DNA of 21,945 nt from SFLA01 sp045595165 (lineage in GTDB: Bacteria; Bacillota; Clostridia; Oscillospirales; CAG-382). Below, in pieces: positions 14,665 to 21,549 of the stretch. Below the pieces are notes generated by a model that saw only the letters and a program-made list of their open reading frames with translations, was not told the origin of the DNA and did not search any database. Within the stretch, counting starts at the first letter, position 1. The number at the start of each line of letters is the position of its first letter. The DNA lies in assembly GCA_045595165.1 (NCBI GenBank), contig JAZNZY010000015.1, positions 1 to 21,945 on the forward strand, given 5' to 3'. Position numbers and translations under genes: made by a program.

Positions 14665-15342
14665 ATGTTTAACGGAAAAAACAAAGCCATCACCTTCAGC
14701 TATGATGACGGCGTGTATCAGGACGCAAGGCTGGCGGAGATATTTAACCGCTACGGATTAAAATGCACCTTTAACCTGAATTCCGCCCTCTTTGACCCGA
14801 AGAACAACTGGTCCTACAGAAATGCCCATTGTGCCCATATGCGGGAGGACGAGCTGAAACGCGCCCTTGCGGGACACGAGATCGCCGTCCACGGTGCCCG
14901 ACATCTTGACCTTACACAGCTCACCCACGAAGAGATCATAGACGAATTGAAGCAGGATAAAGCCGACCTTGAACGTATGTGGAACACCGAGATAAAGGGT
15001 ATGGCATACGCATACGGCGCATATAACGAGGAGATAAAGCAAGCGGTAAGGGATTGCGGTCTTATCTTTGCCCGCACGGTAAAGCCCACCCACTCCTTTG
15101 CATTGCAGACCGACCTTACTGAATTTCACCCCACCTGCCATCATAACGATGAAAAGCTGTTTGAGCTGGCAGAAAAGTTTTTGGCACTGCCCGATGATAA
15201 ACCCGCCATTTTTTACGTCTGGGGTCATTCTTATGAATTTGACGGGGACGATAACTGGGACCGTATAGAGGAGTTTTGCAAGATGGTTTCCGGAAAGGAA
15301 AACATCTTTTACGGCACAAACAGCGAGGTTTTGTTAAAATGA
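14665..15342 (+). CDS. polysaccharide deacetylase (NodB/CE4 family)
   Basis: A 225-residue carbohydrate esterase family 4 protein without signal peptide. Motif 1 is TFSYDDG (Asp14, Asp15), motif 2 is AVHGARHLDL (His76 and His80, metal ligands), motif 3 lies in AYAYGAYN, and a late WGHSYEF supplies the His-containing motif. CE4 enzymes remove N- or O-acetyl groups from sugars. The start is ATG 14665 because GGAGG (14651-14655) precedes it and the alternative ATG overlaps the promoter. A cytosolic deacetylase next to an intracellular mannosidase operon could act on imported acetylated oligosaccharides (inference). It overlaps the next gene by four bases. Confidence 0.92.
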   Translation: MFNGKNKAITFSYDDGVYQDARLAEIFNRYGLKCTFNLNSALFDPKNNWSYRNAHCAHMREDELKRALAGHEIAVHGARHLDLTQLTHEEIIDELKQDKADLERMWNTEIKGMAYAYGAYNEEIKQAVRDCGLIFARTVKPTHSFALQTDLTEFHPTCHHNDEKLFELAEKFLALPDDKPAIFYVWGHSYEFDGDDNWDRIEEFCKMVSGKENIFYGTNSEVLLK

Positions 15343-15977
15343 AAGAAAAAACAAGAAAGCACGGCGTGATATTTCTTATAGCCGCAGTTGCCGCGCCCGT
15401 ACTGGGCATACTGCTTGCGTATATCGTACATATCGCAGGAGAAGCCATAAGCATAATACTGTTGCGCGCGACGGCAGCTGTAAATCCTGATGCGCCCTTA
15501 TCCGCTATACGGTGGGTAAATCAATGCGAATCATATGTTGCGGCTCTGTTCTTTTGCGCGTTCCCCCCTCTTTTGTACAGCGCTATAGTTCGGCTCATTA
15601 CGCCCAAGGCGGAAACGGTATACCTTACCCCAAGGCTATCCTTGTGGGCAAACCTCTCTTCCGCGGCGTGCGGAGCGGGAATTGTGGCTGCACTTCAGCT
15701 TTTTATCACCCTTTTGGGAGAGGACTGTACTGCGTCATATCCCAACCGCAAAATTGCGCTTGCGGTTTTTCTGCCCATAATATTTGTTGTCTTTCTGGCT
15801 TTCGTGTTCGTTTACTTTGTACAATGGAACAGGGGCAGGGACACGGACGGAAACCGCCTTCCCGAAAGAGTTATCTTCCTCGATATACTGCGGGGAATTC
15901 TGGCGCTCCCCGGCTTTTGTATACTGGCGGGCATAGGCTATACCCTGCTGCTTTTGATGTTTAGCGATGCTTTTTAG
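15339..15977 (+). CDS. integral membrane protein of unknown function
   Basis: A 212-residue, strongly hydrophobic protein that I cannot assign to a family. Membrane segments are likely at about 10-32, 66-88, 103-127, 138-163 and 186-207, with a basic cytoplasmic stretch between the last two (QWNRGRDTDGNRLPER). The start ATG 15339 overlaps the deacetylase stop (ATGA); a longer in-frame start at 15276 would lie inside the deacetylase gene and is rejected. Translational coupling to the deacetylase is likely. No conserved catalytic motif is visible. Confidence 0.8.
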   Translation: MKEKTRKHGVIFLIAAVAAPVLGILLAYIVHIAGEAISIILLRATAAVNPDAPLSAIRWVNQCESYVAALFFCAFPPLLYSAIVRLITPKAETVYLTPRLSLWANLSSAACGAGIVAALQLFITLLGEDCTASYPNRKIALAVFLPIIFVVFLAFVFVYFVQWNRGRDTDGNRLPERVIFLDILRGILALPGFCILAGIGYTLLLLMFSDAF

Positions 15978-15997
15978 TGATTCCTCAACATCTACTC

Positions 15998-16027
15998 TTG
16001 ACATATACGTGCCGTTCGTGGTACAAT
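15998..16027 (+). promoter_or_regulatory. promoter of the GntR-ABC operon
   Basis: TTGACA (15998-16003), 18-base spacer, TACAAT (16022-16027). The ribosome site CGGAGGT follows at about 16049-16055. YtrA-type regulators usually repress their own operon, but no clear palindromic operator was found here. Confidence 0.8.
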
Positions 16028-16061
16028 ATATACACAAATAAATTTTTCGGAGGTATTAAAA

Positions 16062-16418
16062 ATGGTTTGGCAATTCGATGAAAACTTTCCCATTTACCGT
16101 CAGGTAATCAACAGACTGAGAGGAGATATCATTAGCGGCGTAATTAAGCCCGGTGAAACGCTTCCCACAGTACGTTGCCTCGCATCTGAGGCGGGAATTA
16201 ATCCCAACACGGCGCAGCGCGCACTTTCTTCTCTTGAATCTATGGGACTGGCTGTCTGCTACAGCACCGCAGGCAGAAAGGTTACCACCAAGCAAGAGAA
16301 TATTGAGGCACAGCGTAAAAAGGCTGTAGAAGATCTCGTTGAATTCACAAAGAAATCCGCAAAGGAGATCGGTCTCACTCCCGAAGAGTTCGCTGCCCTG
16401 CTTAGCGAAAAGGAGTAA
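16062..16418 (+). CDS. GntR-family transcriptional regulator, YtrA subfamily
   Basis: A 118-residue regulator: an N-terminal winged helix-turn-helix (PIYRQVINRLRGDIISGVIK, then LPTVRCLASEAGINPNTAQR) and a short helical C-terminal tail of about 45 residues for dimerisation. The short effector-free tail is characteristic of the YtrA subfamily, whose genes typically precede an ABC ATPase and permease, exactly as here. Expected to be an autorepressor of the three-gene operon, responding to envelope or antimicrobial stress in known relatives (family knowledge). The next gene begins six bases after its stop. Confidence 0.93.
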   Translation: MVWQFDENFPIYRQVINRLRGDIISGVIKPGETLPTVRCLASEAGINPNTAQRALSSLESMGLAVCYSTAGRKVTTKQENIEAQRKKAVEDLVEFTKKSAKEIGLTPEEFAALLSEKE

Positions 16419-16424
16419 TGTAAT

Positions 16425-17129
16425 TTGTACGCAATTGAATGCAAAGGGCTTCAAAAACGGTACGGCAAGGGAAAGCTTGCCCTTGAGGATCTGAATATCC
16501 AATTGGAGGAAGGCAGAATTATCGGTCTGCTGGGACCTAACGGATGCGGAAAAACCACCTTTATGAAGCTGCTTACCGGTCTGCTCGTTCCCACCGCAGG
16601 TGAAATTACCGTTTGCGGCTACAAAAGAAGCGAAGCGACCAACAATTTCATATCTTATCTGCCTGAGCGAACCTATATCGGCGGACGGAAAAAGATAAAC
16701 ACTATGCTGGATTATTTTGAGGAGTTTTATCCGGATTTCGACAAGGTGAAGGCGTATAATATGCTAGAATCTCTTAATCTGGACCCGAACTCCCACATTT
16801 CTTCCCTTTCCAAGGGAAACCGGGAAAAGGTACAGCTGGTGCTGGTTATGGCGCGCAATGCGCGGATATATCTGCTGGATGAGCCTATAGCAGGCGTTGA
16901 CCCTGCGGCGCGGGAATTTATACTCCGCACCATAGTGAGCAACCTTAACCCCGGCGCAACGGTACTTATATCCACCCATCTTATTCAGGACGTTGAGCCT
17001 GTTCTGGACGAGTACATTTTCGTCAATTACGGCGGAAAGATCATCGGCAGAGGCACGGCGGCTGAGCTGATGGAAACCGAGGGCGTGTCCGTGGACACCA
17101 AGTTCAGGGAGGTGTTCCGTTATGCTTAA
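16425..17129 (+). CDS. ABC transporter ATP-binding protein
   Basis: A 234-residue ABC ATPase. Walker A GPNGCGKTT at 37-45, signature LSKGN at 128-132 (a variant of LSGGQ, frequent in YtrB-like ATPases), Walker B RIYLLDEP ending at 154, and the H-loop His in LISTHL. The start is TTG at 16425: AAGGAG (16410-16415) precedes it at normal spacing, and no in-frame ATG lies near. It overlaps the permease gene by eight bases. The pair probably exports a drug or peptide, or works on lipids or cell-wall intermediates. Confidence 0.95.
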   Translation: MYAIECKGLQKRYGKGKLALEDLNIQLEEGRIIGLLGPNGCGKTTFMKLLTGLLVPTAGEITVCGYKRSEATNNFISYLPERTYIGGRKKINTMLDYFEEFYPDFDKVKAYNMLESLNLDPNSHISSLSKGNREKVQLVLVMARNARIYLLDEPIAGVDPAAREFILRTIVSNLNPGATVLISTHLIQDVEPVLDEYIFVNYGGKIIGRGTAAELMETEGVSVDTKFREVFRYA

Positions 17130-17982
17130 AATGCTGAGGCACGACCTTAAGTTCGTTTGGCCCGTGTGGAGAATAGTCGCGCCCATAGTCGTAGTACTGG
17201 CGGCGATATGCGGTGCCATAGTCGGAGTAGGTTATTCGGAATATGAAATTTTCGAACCTATTTATGGGCTTCTTATGTTGACGGCAATGCTCATAGATTC
17301 CTACTGGAATTTGATATTATCGGCTTTTTCTATGCTGGTAACCGTGCTTATCGTCGTAAGATATTATAAAAATTTCTTTACTGACGAAGGTTACCTCACT
17401 TTTACCCTCCCCGTTTCCAGAACAAATCTGCTTAATTCCAAAATTCTTATGGCGGCGATATGGATGGCGGCAACAAGCGCAGTGTGTATCATTGCAAGCG
17501 TGGTTTACAGCCTTGCAGTGGAGCTGACGTTAAGCGACGAAAATATGTATTTCAGCATCAATATCGCAGAGCTGTTTGAAGAAGCGTTCAAGGAAATGAT
17601 CTCTGCCGTGGATAAGATACATCTCGTGCTTTTCGTTATCGAGATACTGCTGTTTGCTCTTGCAGCATCCGCTTCCAGCCTGCTTTTGCTTCTGTTGTGC
17701 ATAACCATCGGTTCGGTTATAGTAAAAAAGGCAAAGCTGGTATTGGGCCTGGGCATTTACTTCGGCGCAAATTCCGTTATCGGCACCCTGCTTTATATCG
17801 TAATGATCGTCGGAGTGCTGATCTTCGGCGCAGCAGCGTCCGAGTTTAACGCAGACGAAACCGCGGTTTACGCTTTGTTGCATCTCATACTTTCTGCGGG
17901 CGGTCTGCTCTTCAGCGGTCTTGCCATCGGATCGTATCTGCTTAACAAAAAGCTGATAAACAAGCATCTCAATTTACCATAA
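17122..17982 (+). CDS. ABC-2 type transporter permease
   Basis: A 286-residue membrane protein with about six hydrophobic segments: near 19-38, 50-80, 107-132, 172-195, 205-235 and 243-270. The sequence VRYYKNFFTDEGYLTFTLPV followed by SRTNLLNSKIL is typical of permeases that partner YtrA-regulated ATPases in Clostridia. GGGAGGTG precedes the start inside the ATPase gene. A strong terminator begins seven bases after the stop. Confidence 0.9.
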   Translation: MLKMLRHDLKFVWPVWRIVAPIVVVLAAICGAIVGVGYSEYEIFEPIYGLLMLTAMLIDSYWNLILSAFSMLVTVLIVVRYYKNFFTDEGYLTFTLPVSRTNLLNSKILMAAIWMAATSAVCIIASVVYSLAVELTLSDENMYFSINIAELFEEAFKEMISAVDKIHLVLFVIEILLFALAASASSLLLLLLCITIGSVIVKKAKLVLGLGIYFGANSVIGTLLYIVMIVGVLIFGAAASEFNADETAVYALLHLILSAGGLLFSGLAIGSYLLNKKLINKHLNLP

Positions 17983-17988
17983 TATTTT

Positions 17989-18016
17989 AAAACGGCTGAT
18001 TATATCAGCCGTTTTT
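17989..18016 (+). terminator. terminator of the GntR-ABC operon
   Basis: AAAACGGCTGAT (17989-18000), loop TAT, ATCAGCCGTTTT (18004-18015): 12 perfect pairs ending in a run of five T. Confidence 0.92.
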
Positions 18017-18027
18017 CAATGAGAAAC

Positions 18028-18192
18028 GTGATATGTGCCTGCGGCACGGGCAACGATGAACTATGAACGAGGAACTATGAACTATGCATCCTCCGGATGC
18101 GTGATATGTTGCTTACGCAACGTGATATGAACACTCCGTGTTCGTGATATGCATTCTCACGAATGCGTGATATGCCGTGCCTGCGCCACGGC
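18028..18192. repeat. array of GTGATATG units with variable mini-hairpins
   Basis: GTGATATG occurs at 18028, 18101, 18122, 18144 and 18167. Each copy is followed by a different small palindrome whose arms match perfectly: GTGCC/GGCAC, GTTGC/GCAAC, GAACAC/GTGTTC, GCATTC/GAATGC and GCCGTG/CACGGC. A sixth, GCATCC/GGATGC (18086-18100), precedes the second unit. Between the first and second units lies a GATGAACTATGAAC-like tandem stretch (18055-18085). The period is 21-23 bases in the regular part. Confidence 0.85.
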
Positions 18193-18359
18193 GTTTCGGT
18201 AGTTTTTTGCAAAAATGCAAAAAACAAATTTAATTATTGCGGGCGGTCGAGGACGTCCGCCCCTACGGTTATCAAAAGCCACAGCTTATCCCAAACTAAC
18301 GTCTGTAGAAGCGAAAGTCTGATTGAACGAGGCGGCTGTATAAACGAAGCAGAAAATGC

Positions 18360-18407
18360 TTTTTACGAGTGGGGAGCTGTAGTATTCTACTGCCCCCCGA
18401 GTAAAAA
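18360..18407. ncRNA. long covarying hairpin, copy C
   Basis: TTTTTAC (18360-18366) with GTAAAAA (18401-18407), extended by AAATG/CATTT outside; GGGG (18371-18374) with CCCC (18395-18398); GC with GC; GTAG with CTAC around loop TATT (18383-18386). Same layout as copy B with different outer arms. Confidence 0.5.
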
Positions 18408-18428
18408 CATTTAGAAACGCAAAATAAA

Positions 18429-18503
18429 AAGGAATTTGTGAAAAACAAATTCCTTCCTAAATTATAAACAAAGATGCGAGAGATGAATTAACACCTCTCG
18501 CAT
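18429..18503. terminator. two hairpins downstream of the surface-protein gene
   Basis: AAGGAATTTGT/ACAAATTCCTT (18429-18455), followed by T-rich DNA on the minus strand, and ATGCGAGAG/CTCTCGCAT (18474-18503). The latter recurs almost unchanged at 21443-21471. They can end minus-strand transcripts and probably also plus-strand read-through. Confidence 0.75.
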
Positions 18504-18566
18504 TTGTAATTACGTATCAAACCACTTTGCGTTTCGATCTGCAAAGTTTAGACAGTCGCCAATAGT

Positions 18567-20948
18567 TTAGGCGCGCTTTTTGATTACTACTGCAGTACCA
18601 ATAAGTGCAACGAGTGCAAGTGCTGCTATAGCATAGATGCCTGCATCGCCGAGGTTATCATTGGTATCGCCGGATACTTCGCCGAGCTTGATAGCTTCAA
18701 CGTCTACAGTAGCCTGACCTTCAGCATACCACTTTGCGTAAGGAAGGTTGGAAGTGCGGGATTCGCCTTCTGCAACTACAGGGTAGTAGAGGCATACGTT
18801 TTCGTTTACCTTGTTGGAAACGCATACGAAGTAATTGAATTCTTCTGCGCCGTTAAACTCTGCGAGATCAACGCTGAATTCAACGTAGGTCTTGCCGTCC
18901 TTGGTAGTCATAACTGCGTTAATAGTGCTGTTTTCGATATTCGCGCCGGAGTTAGCATCCTTTGCGGTGTTGTACTTAGCGTTAACAGCTACTGCGCCGT
19001 CCTTAAGATATACATCATAGAAATGAGTATATACTGTAGCTTCGGAATCGGTATTGATCCAGAAACGAACGTTGGTACCTACGCCGTTGCCGCCTTCAAC
19101 TGCTGCACAGTCGATTTCAAAAGCTGCATAAAGCTTGGTGTCGTCAGCACGGAGCTGATACTTGTAGGAAATGGTTTCAGATTCGGGAACGGACTGCCAG
19201 TAACCGTTGTCAGCATTTACGGAAGTCCACTTGTCTGCTGCCCAGCCGTTGTCGGAAAGATCGCCGTCTACAGTGATCTCTTCCTTAACGATTTCGCCGG
19301 TGCCTGCAACTGCTTCGAATACTTCAACTTCGGAAACGAAGAGCCAGCCGTCGCGAACAAGACGTGCCTGAACGTATTTTGCGGAAGCTTTAACCTTTGC
19401 GGAAACTTCAACGAAGTTAGCAGCGTCGGTATCTACGGGAACAACTACATCGGAAATAGCTTCCCAAGTTTCGCCGTCGTTAGAACCGAAGAACTGAACA
19501 GAAGAGTTTTCAACGCCGATACCTGCGGTAAGAGCCTTGGTAGCGAGAGTGATGGATACTTCGTAGAGATCCTTGGTTTCGCCAAGATCAACGGTAATTG
19601 TGTGGTAGCCGATTTCCTCATAAGAAGGAGTAAGATAGCTGAAGCCTGCCCATACGGGGTTGGTGTAAGAGTTATCACCGGGGTCCTTAACGCCGTCGGT
19701 AAGCTTAACGCCGTCATCGGGATAGCTGATAGATGCATTGGGATCCCAGCCCCAATCTACATCTGCGCCGCCCATACGGAACTGTTCGGATATAGTATAT
19801 TTCTGATTGAGAGCGATATTGTCGCCCTTAACGAGAACGGTACCGGTTTCTTCCTTATCGTCTACGCCGGGGATAAGAACGTATACAGAAGACTTGTCGT
19901 CTGCAACCTTAACCTTGTCGCCAGCCTTAAGAGCGATAGCGGCAAGTTTGGTCTGCCAGTTGAAGTACTTGTAGTTGCCGTCTGCGTCAAAATCCTTTGC
20001 AGGATCAGCATCTTCCGCAGAATAAGAAGCAGAAGAATGTGCAACAAGAACGATATTGCCGTTTTCGATAGCGATACCCTTTTCGATGCCTGCAGCTGCA
20101 GTACCGGGGGTAACTACAACAGTAACAACCTCATAAAGGTCGCCTACGGGCTTAAGAAGAACGCTTATTGCCCAGTTGGGGTTACAAGCATTGTATTCCT
20201 CTACGGTTTCGATAAGTACGTTATCTTCGCCGCCGATCTTCTTGTCTGCGTCGATAACGAAGGTATAACCGTATGCATTGTCAAATTTCCAGTTTCTGCC
20301 GGTTGAATCCGCAGGATCCTTGATCTGACCGTCTTTCCAAGTAAGAACCTTGTCTTCCTCGGGAACTTCGGTACCGAACACTTCGAGTTCGTTAAGGAAT
20401 ACGAAGTTGCCGTCCTTGGTGAAAGCGAACTTAACGTATCTGCCGTTTACAGCGGAAGCTGCAACTGCTTTGGATTCGCGGTCGTAGCACTCAGTCCAGC
20501 TGAGGGGGCTAACCTTTTCGCCGGCAGTGGTGGTAACTTCTACTTCGGTGAAGTTTTCGCCGTCTTCAGAAACGAGAATGCTAACGGAAGTAGGCTCTGC
20601 TATACCGTCAACACCGCCGCAAACGGTGTAAGTAAAGGATTCAAGGCGGTAAACCGCTTCGAGGTCTACTACTACTTCAACAGGATTGGGAGAGCTGCCG
20701 CCCCAACCGCTGGTAGCGCCTTCGCCGTAATAGCCGGCTTCTTTAACGCCGTCAGTAAGAGCTGTAGCAACGTATTTGCTGCATTCCCAAGAGGCATCCC
20801 AGTGAACGTAGATACCCTCTGTGGGATAAGTGTAAGTCTTGCCTGCTGCCAGGTTTGTAGCTTCTTCTGCAGATGCAGAAACAACAAACGTTGCAAACAG
20901 AGAAAGAACCATGCACAATGTAAGTACGAGGGATAATGTCTTTTTCAT
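18567..20948 (-). CDS. large secreted surface protein with F5/8-type domains and C-terminal membrane anchor
   Basis: A 793-residue exported protein. Signal peptide 1-27 (cleavage after SASA). First discoidin/F5/8 type C-like domain about 30-190 (LAAGKTYTYPTEG, LTDGVKEAG, VVVDLEAVYRLESFTYTV, RYVKFAFTKDG, LNELEVFG). An unassigned region follows at about 195-370. A second F5/8-like domain is at about 375-550 (NIALNQKYTISEQF, LTDGVKDPG, ITVDLGETKDLYEVSITLA, VSEVEVFE). A CBM9/DOMON-like domain is at about 560-745, starting ITVDGDLSDNGW. The end is LGDAGIYAIAALALVALIG plus TAVVIKKRA, one membrane helix with a positive tail and no LPxTG. It probably binds glycans at the cell surface; I see no catalytic domain. 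AAGGAG precedes the ATG. Confidence 0.85.
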   Translation of the reverse strand: MKKTLSLVLTLCMVLSLFATFVVSASAEEATNLAAGKTYTYPTEGIYVHWDASWECSKYVATALTDGVKEAGYYGEGATSGWGGSSPNPVEVVVDLEAVYRLESFTYTVCGGVDGIAEPTSVSILVSEDGENFTEVEVTTTAGEKVSPLSWTECYDRESKAVAASAVNGRYVKFAFTKDGNFVFLNELEVFGTEVPEEDKVLTWKDGQIKDPADSTGRNWKFDNAYGYTFVIDADKKIGGEDNVLIETVEEYNACNPNWAISVLLKPVGDLYEVVTVVVTPGTAAAGIEKGIAIENGNIVLVAHSSASYSAEDADPAKDFDADGNYKYFNWQTKLAAIALKAGDKVKVADDKSSVYVLIPGVDDKEETGTVLVKGDNIALNQKYTISEQFRMGGADVDWGWDPNASISYPDDGVKLTDGVKDPGDNSYTNPVWAGFSYLTPSYEEIGYHTITVDLGETKDLYEVSITLATKALTAGIGVENSSVQFFGSNDGETWEAISDVVVPVDTDAANFVEVSAKVKASAKYVQARLVRDGWLFVSEVEVFEAVAGTGEIVKEEITVDGDLSDNGWAADKWTSVNADNGYWQSVPESETISYKYQLRADDTKLYAAFEIDCAAVEGGNGVGTNVRFWINTDSEATVYTHFYDVYLKDGAVAVNAKYNTAKDANSGANIENSTINAVMTTKDGKTYVEFSVDLAEFNGAEEFNYFVCVSNKVNENVCLYYPVVAEGESRTSNLPYAKWYAEGQATVDVEAIKLGEVSGDTNDNLGDAGIYAIAALALVALIGTAVVIKKRA

Positions 20949-21010
20949 TTGTTTTTCTCCTTTTGAATTATTTTATATCTCCGTAAAAAGAGAGATACCA
21001 TTATGTATAT

Positions 21011-21039
21011 ATAATATAATATGGAAAAGAATTTGTCAA
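21011..21039 (-). promoter_or_regulatory. promoter of the surface-protein gene
   Basis: Minus strand: TTGACA (21034-21039), 17-base spacer, TATTAT (21011-21016). The leader of about 55 bases contains a small hairpin TATCTC/GAGATA (20979-21000) before the ribosome site. Confidence 0.82.
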
Positions 21040-21104
21040 CACATATTTTAAAAACAATTAACAAATATAGCTGTAATTTGTGCATTTTGCGAACGCGTGG
21101 TATG

Positions 21105-21212
21105 AACGAGAAACGAGGAATGAGAAATGAGGAATGAGGAATGAGGAATGAGGAACTACGGTAAGTTTTTCGCGATGCAAAAAACTTTATACGGAATGGG
21201 CAAGCCCATTCC
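21105..21212. repeat. composite intergenic repeat, copy D: tandem heptamers and palindromes
   Basis: Tandem 7-base units close to GAGGAAT (about 21113-21157, with GAGAAAT variants), then CTACGGTAAG. Next is the imperfect hairpin GTTTTTCGC/GCAAAAAAC (about 21165-21186) and the perfect palindrome GGAATGGGC/GCCCATTCC (21193-21212). These take the place of the tandem units, GTTTTTTGC hairpin and GC palindrome of copies A and C. The stretch 21040-21104 holds nothing I can identify. Confidence 0.75.
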
Positions 21213-21224
21213 CCACAACACAGC

Positions 21225-21383
21225 CGAAACTACCGTCTGTAGAACTTAAAGTCTGCAGCGACTCGGCGATGGTAAAACGCTGTAGAAAACGTCTTTTAGA
21301 CGTGTGGAGCTGTACAAAGGTACTGCCCACCGGCTAAAAGCGTTTAGAAACGCAAAACAAAAGAAATCTGTTTACAGATTTCT
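21225..21383. repeat. composite intergenic repeat, copy D: core and terminator hairpin
   Basis: Conserved block ACCGTCTGTAGAAC (21230-21243) and AAAGTCTGCAGCGA. The long hairpin has CTTTTAG (21293-21299) paired with CTAAAAG (21334-21340), GTGG with CCAC, GC with GC, and GTAC with GTAC around AAAG; AAACG/CGTTT extends it outside. TTTAGAAACGC follows, then hairpin AGAAATCTGT/ACAGATTTCT (21362-21383). Confidence 0.75.
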
Positions 21384-21394
21384 ACCTATAAAGA

Positions 21395-21438
21395 AAATCA
21401 CCCCAAGAAGTCGCAGACTTCTTGGGGACCCCGATAAC
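21395..21438 (+). repeat. CCCCAAGAAGTC hairpin repeat inside copy D
   Basis: CCCCAAGAAGTC (21401-21412), loop GCA, GACTTCTTGGGG (21416-21427): 12 perfect pairs, flanked by AAAATCA and ACCCCGATAAC. It sits between two modules that are adjacent in copy C (the 21362-21383 and 21443-21471 hairpins), so it appears to have been inserted there. Confidence 0.8.
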
Positions 21439-21442
21439 AAAA

Positions 21443-21471
21443 ATGCGAGAGATGAATTACACCTCTCGCAT
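21443..21471. terminator. ATGCGAGAG hairpin, second copy
   Basis: ATGCGAGAG (21443-21451) with CTCTCGCAT (21463-21471). The sequence, including its loop, is nearly the same as at 18474-18503, and both are followed by TTACGTAT. Confidence 0.75.
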
Positions 21472-21549
21472 TCTTATTACGTATTAAATGTTTTTGCGTT
21501 TCGTTCTACGGTGTTTTGCCGAGCCGATTTCGGGCGAGAGCATTTGGTG

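Larger units (their letters stand above)
18193..18566. repeat. composite intergenic repeat, copy C (main part)
   Basis: Between the ABC operon and the 3' end of the surface-protein gene; no gene is supported. In order: TTTCGGTAG and hairpin GTTTTTTGC/GCAAAAAAC (18202-18225); palindrome GGGCGG/CCGCCC around TCGAGGACGT (18241-18262) plus CTACGG; block AACTAACGTCTGTAGAAG (18294-18311); GGCGGCTGTATAAAC; the long hairpin (18360-18407); TTTAGAAACGC; two terminator-like hairpins; and GCAAAGTTTAGACAGTCGCC (18541-18560), six bases before the next gene's stop. Confidence 0.8.

Noticed and set aside
18028..18192. Repeat-spacer look suggesting a CRISPR array
   Set aside because: The constant part is only 8 bases, the variable parts are themselves palindromes of 13-19 bases, and no cas gene is in the window.
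18163..18414. 83-codon plus-strand frame ending GAVVFYCPPSKNI; copy B has a similar peptide GAVVFYCPPTENL
   Set aside because: The shared peptide comes from the conserved hairpin sequence. The frames around it differ, the third copy reads something else, no ribosome site is present, and the changes preserve base pairing rather than codons.
19023..20306. 427-codon plus-strand frame opposite the surface-protein gene
   Set aside because: Antisense to a gene with signal peptide, domains and promoter; cysteine-rich unlikely composition and no start signals.
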